Below are positions 7,318 through 14,735 of a DNA stretch of 21,934 bases, in pieces. Position 1 is the stretch's first letter; every line of letters starts with the position of its first letter. Under the pieces are notes generated by a model, which ran no database searches, was not told the origin of the DNA, and saw nothing but the letters and a program-made list of their open reading frames with translations. The stretch comes from Bacillota bacterium (GTDB lineage: Bacteria; Bacillota; Clostridia; Christensenellales; CAG-138). The stretch is from positions 1 through 21,934 of the forward strand of contig JAEXTB010000329.1 of NCBI GenBank assembly GCA_023453725.1, in the 5' to 3' direction. Both the position numbers and the translations under genes were made by a program.

Positions 7318-9144
7318 CTATTTTTCCACCCGGTTGCGTCCGGCTGCTTTGGCACGGTACAGGTTTTCGTCCGCATGGGCAATGAGCGCATCCGCGGTTT
7401 CGCTATCGCTGTGAAATGCCGCTATGCCGCAGCTAATTGTGATTTTCACGTCAGGATCCTCTTCAAACCAAAGAAGCTCCTCTGTTTTTCTGCGAATCCG
7501 TTCTGCAATTAAGTATGCTACCTCCAATGGGGTATACGGCAATATGACCAGGAATTCTTCCCCGCCATACCGCCCCACTACATCCGTATGGCGTACGCTT
7601 TCCATAAGGCATTTTGAAAGTTTGATCAAAACCTCATTGCCTTTCAGATGCCCATAGTTATCGTTGATGCGCTTAAAGTAATCAAGGTCAAAAAGCGCAA
7701 TGGAAAGCGGATATTGGTATCGCGCCGCTTCCTCCGTCTTCTTAAGAAGGAAGTCAATGATATACCTGTGGTTATAGAGCCCCGTCAGATCGTCCGTAAT
7801 GGAGAGCTTTCTTAGATCCTCCGTGCGTTGGTGAACAACATCCTCCAAATGTGCGTTCAGGTAACTTAACTCCTTGTTCCGCTGCACGAGTGTATCACAT
7901 GTGGAATGTATGGTTTCGGACATGATGTTAAACGATGAGGCCAGTTCCCCAAGCTCATCCTTTCGTTGAACGCCGATTTGCTTGCCCCAGTTACCGCTGC
8001 AGATTTCCTGCACACTGTTTTTCAGCGTGCGAATCGGACGCAATAATATCCGCCCAATGCCCGCAGCAACCATTAAAGATAACGCGAGGGCAATGCCGAG
8101 CATCAAGACAAGCCGCTGATACAATGCATCTTGGTCGGTAATAAGATCGTTTTCCGGCATGACGACGAGTACAATCCAGTTAATATTGGCATTGTCTTTG
8201 TAGGTATAACGGCTCAGGCTCAAATATCGGCTTTCGCCGCCGATGTGGTAGCTGCCTAAGGCGGATGGGAAGCCGGGATATAAGGAGGTGTCGTTTGTTA
8301 AGATATCCCAGCTTTCTTTGAGAATACCCCCGGCATTGGAAGCTTTCGTGCGCTCCAATGTGTCCGAAAACAAGGAAAGCGTATCATCCGAAGAAGCGAT
8401 TACAAGCCCGCTTTCCTCAAGTAAATAAATTTTTGAATTAGGCGTTACCGCCACGCGTGAAAGGAATTCAGAAAGCCCGTTTAATAAAATGTCTGCGCCG
8501 AATACGCCTATTACATTGCCCGCTGCATCCGTCAGAGGCTGTGAGGCTGTAATGCCAAGCGTCGGTTCGGAAACACCGCCATATACGCCGGACCAGTAGC
8601 TCGTCTTAATATTTTTTGCTTCGCTGTACCAGGAGCGGCTTCTCGGATCAAACGCTTCAATCTTTTTTTTGAGCGAAAGGATCTCTCCATCCTGGTCCGC
8701 GGCATTTACAAGGAATGTTCCGGCCTGCATCTTGGGCGTATGGGATATCGTATATCCACCTCCCGCAACACCTGAGGATACAATGCCCCCCTGCTCGTTT
8801 GCAAAATAAACATAATCCGCCTGTCCGCTGGTAATCACTTCACGGAGGAACACTTTGCCCAGCTTGTCCGAATTGGAGAGGTCAAGCTGACCGCTCCGCG
8901 CCAATTCTGCATTGAGCGCATTGATATATTCTGGGCCTTGCAGATAATGATCCAGTTGCTCCCCGATAATCTGAAGCACCCGTTGCGTAATCCCCTCCGC
9001 GCGGGCGTGGCCGACCTGATCGATAAACCCGGAAAGCTGTACATAGACCGTAACAGTCACAAAGAGCAAAATGAAAAGGAACGCGGAGAAAATAAGCTTT
9101 CGCAAACTTATTCTGTCGATCATAGCCTGGATGCCGTTTTTCAT
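7318..9144 (-). CDS. Membrane-bound diguanylate cyclase: dCache sensor, HAMP and GGDEF domains
   Basis: This 608-residue sensor enzyme should make cyclic di-GMP from two GTP. A first membrane helix is at about 16-37, an extracellular double-Cache domain at 40-340, a second helix at 345-367, HAMP at 368-420, a short coiled coil at 420-445 and GGDEF at 446-608. The active site is GGEEF (527-531), and the inhibitory I-site RHTD (518-521) lies exactly five residues before it, so it is probably active and product-inhibited. The sensor contains DPRSRSWY (166-173), close to the amino-acid-binding dCache motif but with F165 where tyrosine is expected. I chose the ATG at 9144, which follows GGTGAG. 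The GTG at 9162 has no ribosome binding site and lies upstream of the likely transcription start. The target process is unknown. Confidence 0.93.
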   Translation of the reverse strand: MKNGIQAMIDRISLRKLIFSAFLFILLFVTVTVYVQLSGFIDQVGHARAEGITQRVLQIIGEQLDHYLQGPEYINALNAELARSGQLDLSNSDKLGKVFLREVITSGQADYVYFANEQGGIVSSGVAGGGYTISHTPKMQAGTFLVNAADQDGEILSLKKKIEAFDPRSRSWYSEAKNIKTSYWSGVYGGVSEPTLGITASQPLTDAAGNVIGVFGADILLNGLSEFLSRVAVTPNSKIYLLEESGLVIASSDDTLSLFSDTLERTKASNAGGILKESWDILTNDTSLYPGFPSALGSYHIGGESRYLSLSRYTYKDNANINWIVLVVMPENDLITDQDALYQRLVLMLGIALALSLMVAAGIGRILLRPIRTLKNSVQEICSGNWGKQIGVQRKDELGELASSFNIMSETIHSTCDTLVQRNKELSYLNAHLEDVVHQRTEDLRKLSITDDLTGLYNHRYIIDFLLKKTEEAARYQYPLSIALFDLDYFKRINDNYGHLKGNEVLIKLSKCLMESVRHTDVVGRYGGEEFLVILPYTPLEVAYLIAERIRRKTEELLWFEEDPDVKITISCGIAAFHSDSETADALIAHADENLYRAKAAGRNRVEK

Positions 9145-9163
9145 ATGCTCACCACGCTTCACA

Positions 9164-9169
9164 ATTATA
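9164..9169 (-). promoter_or_regulatory. Possible -10 element of the diguanylate cyclase gene
   Basis: A perfect TATAAT on the minus strand is centred about 20 bases before the start codon, but no convincing -35 lies 16-18 bases upstream. If used, the leader would be only about 13 bases, just enough for the ribosome binding site. An activator or an alternative promoter is possible. Confidence 0.4.
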
Positions 9170-9203
9170 TAGTAATGATATCGAAATATAATACATTGAA
9201 TAT

Positions 9204-9231
9204 ACCCGGCAGGATTCTTTTCCTACCGGGT
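9204..9231 (-). terminator. Probable terminator after hemZ
   Basis: An 11-bp stem with one G-U wobble (ACCCGG-T-AGGA with TCCT-G-CCGGGT) has a 6-base loop and lies about 50 bases after the hemZ stop. The minus-strand tail is A/T-rich but not a clean T-run; the plus-strand tail is more T-rich, though no plus-strand gene is present. It probably ends the long right-hand operon. Confidence 0.5.
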
Positions 9232-9278
9232 ACATTTTAATTTTTTCATATCTTTTGTCGAAAACACGGAAAAATGGA

Positions 9279-10751
9279 CTATCCGCAGAACAGCACGCGC
9301 TTGCTTTCCAGAAAAGCCGGCAGCTTATTGAGGTATGTGACAATGTCTTTTGGCGCAGGCAGGCGTTCCACCCTTACATCGCGGCCCTGAAAAACGCGCT
9401 TGGTCATTGCACCTGCCCCATGCGCCATGATGCTGACGGCTTCCTCCATCATGTCCACGTTGTAGATGCACTCCTTGCCCGGAAGGGCATAGCCTACATT
9501 CTCGAGATTTCCGCGCATATATTTTTGCCGGTACATATAATAGGGCTGCATACCCATATGATTCGCATATTCCATGCCAAGCGCCACCATGCGCTCGGCC
9601 TCTTCGGCTTCGGGCAGCGGGTATGCTTCTATCTGCTCCTTTAAGCGCGAAGAACGCTTGACGGCCAACGTATGCACCGTCAGATTGTCAGGATTAAGTG
9701 ATGCAATCCGGGAAATCGTATCCTCAAACTCCACTACCCCTTCTCCGGGAAGCCCTGCGATCACGTCCATATTGATGCTTTGAAATCCGATTTCGCGTGC
9801 CATATAGTAGGCTGCAATAATGTCTTCCGGCGTATGCTCCCTCCCGATACGGCGGAGCGTTTGTAGCTGCATCGTCTGCGGGTTCAATGAAATACGGTCT
9901 ACGCCGGATGCGTGGAGCGCACGGAACTTGGCTTCAGTTAACGAATCTGGCCGCCCTGCCTCCACAGTCAGCTCGCTGCCAAACCCATAGTAGCTTTTGC
10001 TGACATGCGCAAGCAATCGTTTCAGCTGATCGGCCGAAAGTACGGTAGGCGTTCCGCCGCCGATATATGTACTACGCACGCGTAGACCCGCTTCTTTGAT
10101 AAGTTCAGCGCTCTGCGAAATTTCCTGCAAAAGGCCATTCAGATAATCCTCCGGTACTCCTTTATCCCCAGATACCACAGAAGGAAAAGAACAGTACAGG
10201 CAACGCGTCCTACAATATGGAATGCCGACATACAGACTGACCGCATTTGATTCAATGCTTTGCAGTATGGCCCGCTGAACCTCTACAATCCCGGAGGCTA
10301 ACTTAGCTTTTTGCGGCTGGACGTCAAACTCCTCCTGAAAGATCCGAAGTGCTTCTTTCCGGCCTTCATCCTCCATCAGCTCGCGTAGCAGCTTGGTGGG
10401 ACGTATGCCGGTAAGCGAACCCCAAGGCAAGAGGATATCAGGTTCCAGTTCTCTCAGCACACGGAAAAGCGCAATCTTCATTGCGCGTTTTTCCTGCCGC
10501 TTTAACAAAAGCGGCGCGTCATCCGAACTTGCTTTTACAGGAATGGAGGAGGTGCTCTGGAGTCCGTTCTCCTTGTAGCCTCGGGCAACTGCCCGATAAC
10601 CATCTTCCTGCGTAAGCGTCACGGATAAAGCGTATCCCTGCGTGTCCTCCCAAACGGAAGAAGCATCGATTTCCACCATGCCAAGATAAGCCCGTATGAT
10701 TTCACAAAGATCGTTCCGGTATTCCTCTTTGTTGGTAAAAAGCGTTACCAC
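9279..10751 (-). CDS. hemZ: HemZ-type radical SAM coproporphyrinogen dehydrogenase-like protein
   Basis: This 490-residue HemN/HemZ-family radical SAM protein is annotated by homology as oxygen-independent coproporphyrinogen III oxidase. The [4Fe-4S] motif is C180-x3-C184-x2-C187 in IPYCRTRCLYCSF, followed by IGGGTPT, VEAGRPD and NMDVIAGLPGE blocks of the HemN superfamily. The first 170 residues form the extra N-terminal region that separates HemZ from HemN and HemW. The C-terminal CIYNVDMMEEAVSIMAHGAG segment also fits HemZ. No other haem genes are nearby, so its true substrate is uncertain. The start is a GTG at 10751 behind AGGGGGT and overlaps the stop of the preceding hydrolase gene by 7 bases, which suggests translational coupling. 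It is the last gene of the operon. Confidence 0.9.
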   Translation of the reverse strand: MVTLFTNKEEYRNDLCEIIRAYLGMVEIDASSVWEDTQGYALSVTLTQEDGYRAVARGYKENGLQSTSSIPVKASSDDAPLLLKRQEKRAMKIALFRVLRELEPDILLPWGSLTGIRPTKLLRELMEDEGRKEALRIFQEEFDVQPQKAKLASGIVEVQRAILQSIESNAVSLYVGIPYCRTRCLYCSFPSVVSGDKGVPEDYLNGLLQEISQSAELIKEAGLRVRSTYIGGGTPTVLSADQLKRLLAHVSKSYYGFGSELTVEAGRPDSLTEAKFRALHASGVDRISLNPQTMQLQTLRRIGREHTPEDIIAAYYMAREIGFQSINMDVIAGLPGEGVVEFEDTISRIASLNPDNLTVHTLAVKRSSRLKEQIEAYPLPEAEEAERMVALGMEYANHMGMQPYYMYRQKYMRGNLENVGYALPGKECIYNVDMMEEAVSIMAHGAGAMTKRVFQGRDVRVERLPAPKDIVTYLNKLPAFLESKRVLFCG

Positions 10752-11386
10752 CCGTACCCCCTATAGTGCCGGATAAACGTATTGCGCTCGCGCTCAACCT
10801 CCATCGTGGTGGTGCGGTTGTGGCCCGGGTAGAGCGTATAATCCCCTTCGAGCAAAAACAGCTTGTTTACGATGGACCGGTAAAGATCCTGCTCATCCGA
10901 ACCCGGGAAGTCCGCCCGGCCTGCGCCAAGGCGGAATATTGTATCGCCAGTGAACAAAACGCGGTCGTTTTCTTCCAAATAACAGACCCCGCCGCGCGTA
11001 TGGCCCGGCGTATGGAGCACGTGAAGTTTCGTCCCCACAGCCTCAATGACATCGCCATCCTGCAACAGCAAATCAGCTTGTACAGGCGTATTATGGAAGT
11101 CCATCATTTCACCGAGGCTTTCAACATCGCTTGTCAGCATCGGCGCGTCCTCTTTATGAATGCATACAAGCGCGCCTGTCTTTTCTTTGATGCCCGCAAC
11201 CCCGCCGATATGGTCAAAGTGTCCGTGAGTCAAAAGTATGTGCGTGCAACGGAGATGATATGTCTGCATATAATCAAGCACGGGCGCTTCCGCCGCGGGG
11301 TCAATCAGGGCGCAGGTGCCGTCGTCCTCCCACAGCACATAACAGTTTACATCCAGGGGGCCGCAATCATTGGTTTCAATATGCAT
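10745..11386 (-). CDS. Glyoxalase-II-like metallo-beta-lactamase-fold hydrolase
   Basis: This 213-residue single-domain metal hydrolase has the complete two-metal site: H54-x-H56-x-D58-H59 in LTHGHFDHIGG, H129 in TPGHTRGG, D148 in FTGDTIF and H189 in YPGHN. Proteins of this type are often called hydroxyacylglutathione hydrolase (GloB/YqgX-like), but the C-terminal substrate domain of true glyoxalase II is missing. The thiol-ester substrate is therefore unknown; a bacillithiol or other low-molecular-weight thiol adduct is one possibility. Its ATG overlaps the last base of the dtd stop codon (TAATG) and its own stop overlaps hemZ, so the three genes are tightly coupled. The same dtd-hydrolase-hemZ order is, from general knowledge, frequent in Clostridia. 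Confidence 0.92.
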   Translation of the reverse strand: MHIETNDCGPLDVNCYVLWEDDGTCALIDPAAEAPVLDYMQTYHLRCTHILLTHGHFDHIGGVAGIKEKTGALVCIHKEDAPMLTSDVESLGEMMDFHNTPVQADLLLQDGDVIEAVGTKLHVLHTPGHTRGGVCYLEENDRVLFTGDTIFRLGAGRADFPGSDEQDLYRSIVNKLFLLEGDYTLYPGHNRTTTMEVERERNTFIRHYRGYGW

Positions 11387-11832
11387 TAATATAACCTCTT
11401 GCTTTCGAGCAGTATGGTAACAGGTCCATCGTTGAGGAGGGAAACCTCCATCATCGCCTGAAACTCTCCTGTTTCTACCCGAACTATTTCTCTAAGTGTT
11501 CGAATGGCTTCCTCGTACAGCGGCAGGGCGTTTTCCGGGCGCGCTGCCTTACTGAAGCTTGGCCTGCGCCCATTCCTTGCATCGCCATAGAGCGTAAACT
11601 GGGAAACGAGCAGTACGCTTCCGCCTTCGTCAAGTACCGAGCGGTTCATCTTTCCCGCTTCGTCCTCAAATATGCGAAGGTTAGCGACTTTATCGCATAT
11701 GTACCTGACATCCTCGGTTGTATCCGCTTCTTCGATGCCTAAAAACACGAGCAGCCCTTTTTCAATGCTGCCCGTCACATTCTCTTCAACTTTCACACTT
11801 GCGCACTTGACGCGCTGCACGACCGCCCGCAT
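11386..11832 (-). CDS. dtd: D-aminoacyl-tRNA deacylase
   Basis: This 148-residue DTD cleaves D-amino acids (and misattached glycine) from tRNA, protecting translation. Both active-site motifs are intact: SQFTLYGD (77-84) and NDGPVT (134-139), the latter carrying the cross-subunit Gly-Pro pair that excludes L-amino acids. Length and start (MRAVVQRVKCASV) are standard. An AGGAGGAACGA ribosome binding site precedes the ATG. The gene lies 23 bases after rel and shares one base with the following hydrolase gene. Confidence 0.97.
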   Translation of the reverse strand: MRAVVQRVKCASVKVEENVTGSIEKGLLVFLGIEEADTTEDVRYICDKVANLRIFEDEAGKMNRSVLDEGGSVLLVSQFTLYGDARNGRRPSFSKAARPENALPLYEEAIRTLREIVRVETGEFQAMMEVSLLNDGPVTILLESKRLY

Positions 11833-11855
11833 TCGTTCCTCCTAAGTAAATCCGA

Positions 11856-14096
11856 TTAATGGCTGGAACGGTATACTTCCGTAACCGCCTTGATTTTACG
11901 CAAGTTCTTTATGATATTGTTAAGCTGCGACGTGTTGGTGATGTCAAAGGACAGCTGGACATACACCATGCCGTTTCGATCCGTCTTTGCATTGAGATTT
12001 TTGATGTTCACATTCATGCTCATGAGCACCTGAGACACATCCATCAAAATGCCCGGCCTGTCGCTGGCAGTAAGGTTGATGTTCGCCGTATAGCTTGACT
12101 TTTCATCTACCGCCCACTCTACGGGAATAATTCTGCCCTCTTCCCCTACCAGCTCTTTCGCGTTGGGGCAGTCTTTTCTGTGAATGGAAACGCCGCGTCC
12201 GCGCGTAATGTACCCAATGATATCGTCCCCCGGTACAGGACTGCAGCAATGCGCAAAGCGGACCATCATATTGGGCTCGCCATGCACGATTACGCCATGC
12301 ATGCTGGTAGACTTGTGCTCAACGGGCCGCTGCTGAATGCCCCCATTTTCCTCAATGGCACGCATGCGCTGGAGCATTTCCTCTTCCTGCGCCTGCTTGC
12401 GCTGCTTCTCCATCAGGCGGTGCAGCACCTGGCCGGTGGAAATGCCGCCATAGCCGATGGCGTTGTAGACATCGTCCATGTTGCTCATATTGAGCTTCTT
12501 AAGAAGATCTGCGTAAAACTCGGGTTTTGTAAGCTGAGAAAGCTGCTGCCCGTGCCGCTTTGCGGCGCCCTCGAGCATTTCTCGCCCCTTCTGCACGTTT
12601 TCTTCCCGGTTGGCTTTTTTAAACCATTGCCGAATCTTGGACTTTGCCTGCTGGGTTTTGACAATGTGCAGCCAATCCCGGCTGGGTCCAAGCTGGTTGG
12701 CAGAGGTAATAATCTCCACCACGTCGTTTGTTTTCAGCTTATAATCAAGGCGCACCATACTGCCGTTCACCTTGGCGTGTTGGCAATGGTGCCCAACATT
12801 GGTATGGATGCGGTATGCAAAATCAAGCGGTGTTGACCCTGTGGGAAGATCCAAAATCTCTCCGCGCGGGGTTAACACAAACACGTACTCGCTGAAGAAA
12901 TCCTTCATAACGCCGTCTACGAAATCCCGCGCGCTGTCAGCGTCGTTATCCAGTTCCAGCGCCTGCCTGAGCCAGGCCATTTTGCCGTCCAGATCGTCCT
13001 GGTTGCCACGGCCTTCTTTATACATCCAGTGCGCGGCAATGCCGTATTCCGCCGTGCGGTGCATTTCAGACGTACGGATCTGTATCTCAAACGGCAAACC
13101 ATGATCGCCAAAGAGCGTGGTATGAAGCGACCGGTACATGTTCGTCTTAGGCATGGCGATATAATCTTTAAACCGCCCCGGCATCGGCTTCCATACGGAA
13201 TGGATGACGCCCAGTGTGGCATAGCAATCGTTCACCGTTTCTACGATGATACGTATGGCAATCAGATCATAAATTTCATCCAACGGACGGCTTTGCTTTG
13301 TCATCTTCCGGTAGATGCTGTAAAGATGCTTTGGCCTTCCGTTGATTTCCGCGTGGATATTTGCTGCGGCAAGGTGCTCTTGAATGATATCCATCGCGCT
13401 CTTTAAGAACTCCATGCGCTCGGCCTGGCGGGGTTCGATTGCAGCGCGCAGCTGCTCGTACTCCTCGGGCATAAGATGCATGAAGGAGAGGTCTTCCAGT
13501 TCGCCTTTGATCGCGCCCATACCGAAGCGGTGCGCAAGCGGAGCGTAGACCTCCAGCGTTTCCTTTGCTTTACGGGCGCGCTTTGCGGTATCGCAATATT
13601 CCAGCGTACGCATGTTGTGCAGGCGGTCCGCAAGCTTAATGATGACCACGCGCACATTGTTTGCCATTGCAAGGAACAACTTCCGCAGATTTTCCGCCTG
13701 CTGCTCCTGCTTTGTAATAAAGTCCTGCTCGCCGGATTTGGTCAGCTTGGTGACGCCATCCACCATGGTGGCAATTTCATCCCCAAACAGGGAGGAAATC
13801 TTTTCCACCGTAACATCTTTGCCATCCTCAACGACGTCATGCAGCAAGCCCGCAATCACGGTGGCGTAATCCATGCCCATTTCATAGAGCATGATTGCGA
13901 CGGCCTCGGGGTGCATATAGTACTGTTCGCCCGATTCCCGGCGCTGTTCCTTATGGACGTCTTTTGCATAGTCAATCGCCTTTTGCAGCAACTTGAGCTG
14001 TTCCGGCGTAAATGTTTTTTTGCAGATTTCATACAACTGATCTATATGCGGCTGCATGAATTCTTTTCTGACGCAAAATCCAACCGCCTGTTCCAT
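11856..14096 (-). CDS. relA: Bifunctional (p)ppGpp synthetase/hydrolase Rel
   Basis: This 746-residue long RSH enzyme makes and degrades the alarmone (p)ppGpp. The N-terminal HD hydrolase is intact (H62, H86-D87 in LLHDVVED). The synthetase contains YRSLHTT and EIQIRT..H. Its RFKD motif at 308-311 is of the RxKD type found in bifunctional Rel enzymes rather than the ExDD type of RelA. A TGS domain is at about 403-464, a zinc-finger/RIS segment has C617-C618 and C643, and an ACT domain covers the last 75 residues. A charged, probably helical linker lies at 560-590. The ATG at 14096 is chosen because AAAGGAGGGG lies just upstream; the longer frame to 14153 has no ribosome binding site. A 12-bp hairpin separates it from apt. 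Confidence 0.97.
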   Translation of the reverse strand: MEQAVGFCVRKEFMQPHIDQLYEICKKTFTPEQLKLLQKAIDYAKDVHKEQRRESGEQYYMHPEAVAIMLYEMGMDYATVIAGLLHDVVEDGKDVTVEKISSLFGDEIATMVDGVTKLTKSGEQDFITKQEQQAENLRKLFLAMANNVRVVIIKLADRLHNMRTLEYCDTAKRARKAKETLEVYAPLAHRFGMGAIKGELEDLSFMHLMPEEYEQLRAAIEPRQAERMEFLKSAMDIIQEHLAAANIHAEINGRPKHLYSIYRKMTKQSRPLDEIYDLIAIRIIVETVNDCYATLGVIHSVWKPMPGRFKDYIAMPKTNMYRSLHTTLFGDHGLPFEIQIRTSEMHRTAEYGIAAHWMYKEGRGNQDDLDGKMAWLRQALELDNDADSARDFVDGVMKDFFSEYVFVLTPRGEILDLPTGSTPLDFAYRIHTNVGHHCQHAKVNGSMVRLDYKLKTNDVVEIITSANQLGPSRDWLHIVKTQQAKSKIRQWFKKANREENVQKGREMLEGAAKRHGQQLSQLTKPEFYADLLKKLNMSNMDDVYNAIGYGGISTGQVLHRLMEKQRKQAQEEEMLQRMRAIEENGGIQQRPVEHKSTSMHGVIVHGEPNMMVRFAHCCSPVPGDDIIGYITRGRGVSIHRKDCPNAKELVGEEGRIIPVEWAVDEKSSYTANINLTASDRPGILMDVSQVLMSMNVNIKNLNAKTDRNGMVYVQLSFDITNTSQLNNIIKNLRKIKAVTEVYRSSH

Positions 14097-14152
14097 ATGC
14101 TCCCCTCCTTTCATGCCGACACTAAAGGCATCCACAACACGGGATAAAAGCA

Positions 14153-14179
14153 TAAATCAACGGCAGTGCCGTTGATTTA
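14153..14179 (-). terminator. Hairpin between apt and rel (terminator or attenuator)
   Basis: A perfect 12-bp stem, TAAATCAACGGC with GCCGTTGATTTA, has a 3-base loop and is followed on the minus strand by TGCTTTTATC. The T-tail is only four bases, so it may terminate partly or protect the apt 3' end. No good promoter is visible between it and rel, so at least some read-through should be needed. Confidence 0.65.
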
Positions 14180-14196
14180 CTCCACAACTTGAAAAA

Positions 14197-14709
14197 TTAA
14201 AAATCCATCACGGCACAGATATCGTAATTCTTAAGGAGTTCGCGGCCGTTCAGGTCTGTAAGTTCAATTGCAAACCTCGCCCCTACGACTTCGCCGCCCG
14301 CCTGCTCCGCCAGTCGGATCGTGGCAAGCGCGGTACCGCCGGTTGCTAAAAGGTCGTCTACGATCACAATCTTCTGCCCGGGCTTAATCGCGTCCTCGTG
14401 CACTTCGAGAACGTCTGTGCCATATTCCAGGCCATAAGAATACCGGTTGGTTTTTGCGGGCAGCTTGCCGGGTTTGCGCGCCACAATAAAGCCCGCGCCC
14501 ATGGCATAGGCAACAGCGGAGCCGATGACGAAGCCGCGCGCTTCAGGCCCGATTACAAGATCGACCTGCTTACCCTCAAGTGATTTTACAATCGTATCCA
14601 CCAGCTCACGATACGCATCTTTGTCCTTGAGGAGTGTTGTGATATCCCGAAACAGGATGCCCTCCTTGGGAAAATCGGGAATATTGCGGATGTAAGATTT
14701 TAAGTCCAT
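14197..14709 (-). CDS. apt: Adenine phosphoribosyltransferase
   Basis: This 170-residue purine-salvage enzyme converts adenine and PRPP to AMP. The PRPP-binding loop VIVDDLLATGGTA (115-127) is complete. The N-terminal IPDFPKEGILFRDIT and GPEARGF blocks are diagnostic for Apt. Two adjacent ATGs could start translation. The second, at 14709, is 7 bases from GGAGG and gives the common MDLKSYIR start, while the first at 14712 is only 4 bases away. The gene lies between recJ and rel, an arrangement common in Firmicutes. AMP from salvage feeds the nucleotide pools that Rel draws on, but the link is only contextual. Confidence 0.97.
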   Translation of the reverse strand: MDLKSYIRNIPDFPKEGILFRDITTLLKDKDAYRELVDTIVKSLEGKQVDLVIGPEARGFVIGSAVAYAMGAGFIVARKPGKLPAKTNRYSYGLEYGTDVLEVHEDAIKPGQKIVIVDDLLATGGTALATIRLAEQAGGEVVGARFAIELTDLNGRELLKNYDICAVMDF

Positions 14710-14735
14710 CATGTTTCCTCCTCAATTACGTTGGG

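Noticed and set aside
9145..9162. GTG start six codons upstream for the diguanylate cyclase
   Set aside because: It has no ribosome binding site and would lie upstream of the transcription start predicted from the TATAAT.
10766..11389. 207-codon plus-strand open frame opposite the metallo-hydrolase gene
   Set aside because: It is a shadow of a well-supported minus-strand gene and has histidine/arginine-rich nonsense composition.
12180..14147. Plus-strand open frames of 218 and 223 codons opposite rel
   Set aside because: They mirror rel codons, lack family features and overlap an intact essential-type gene.
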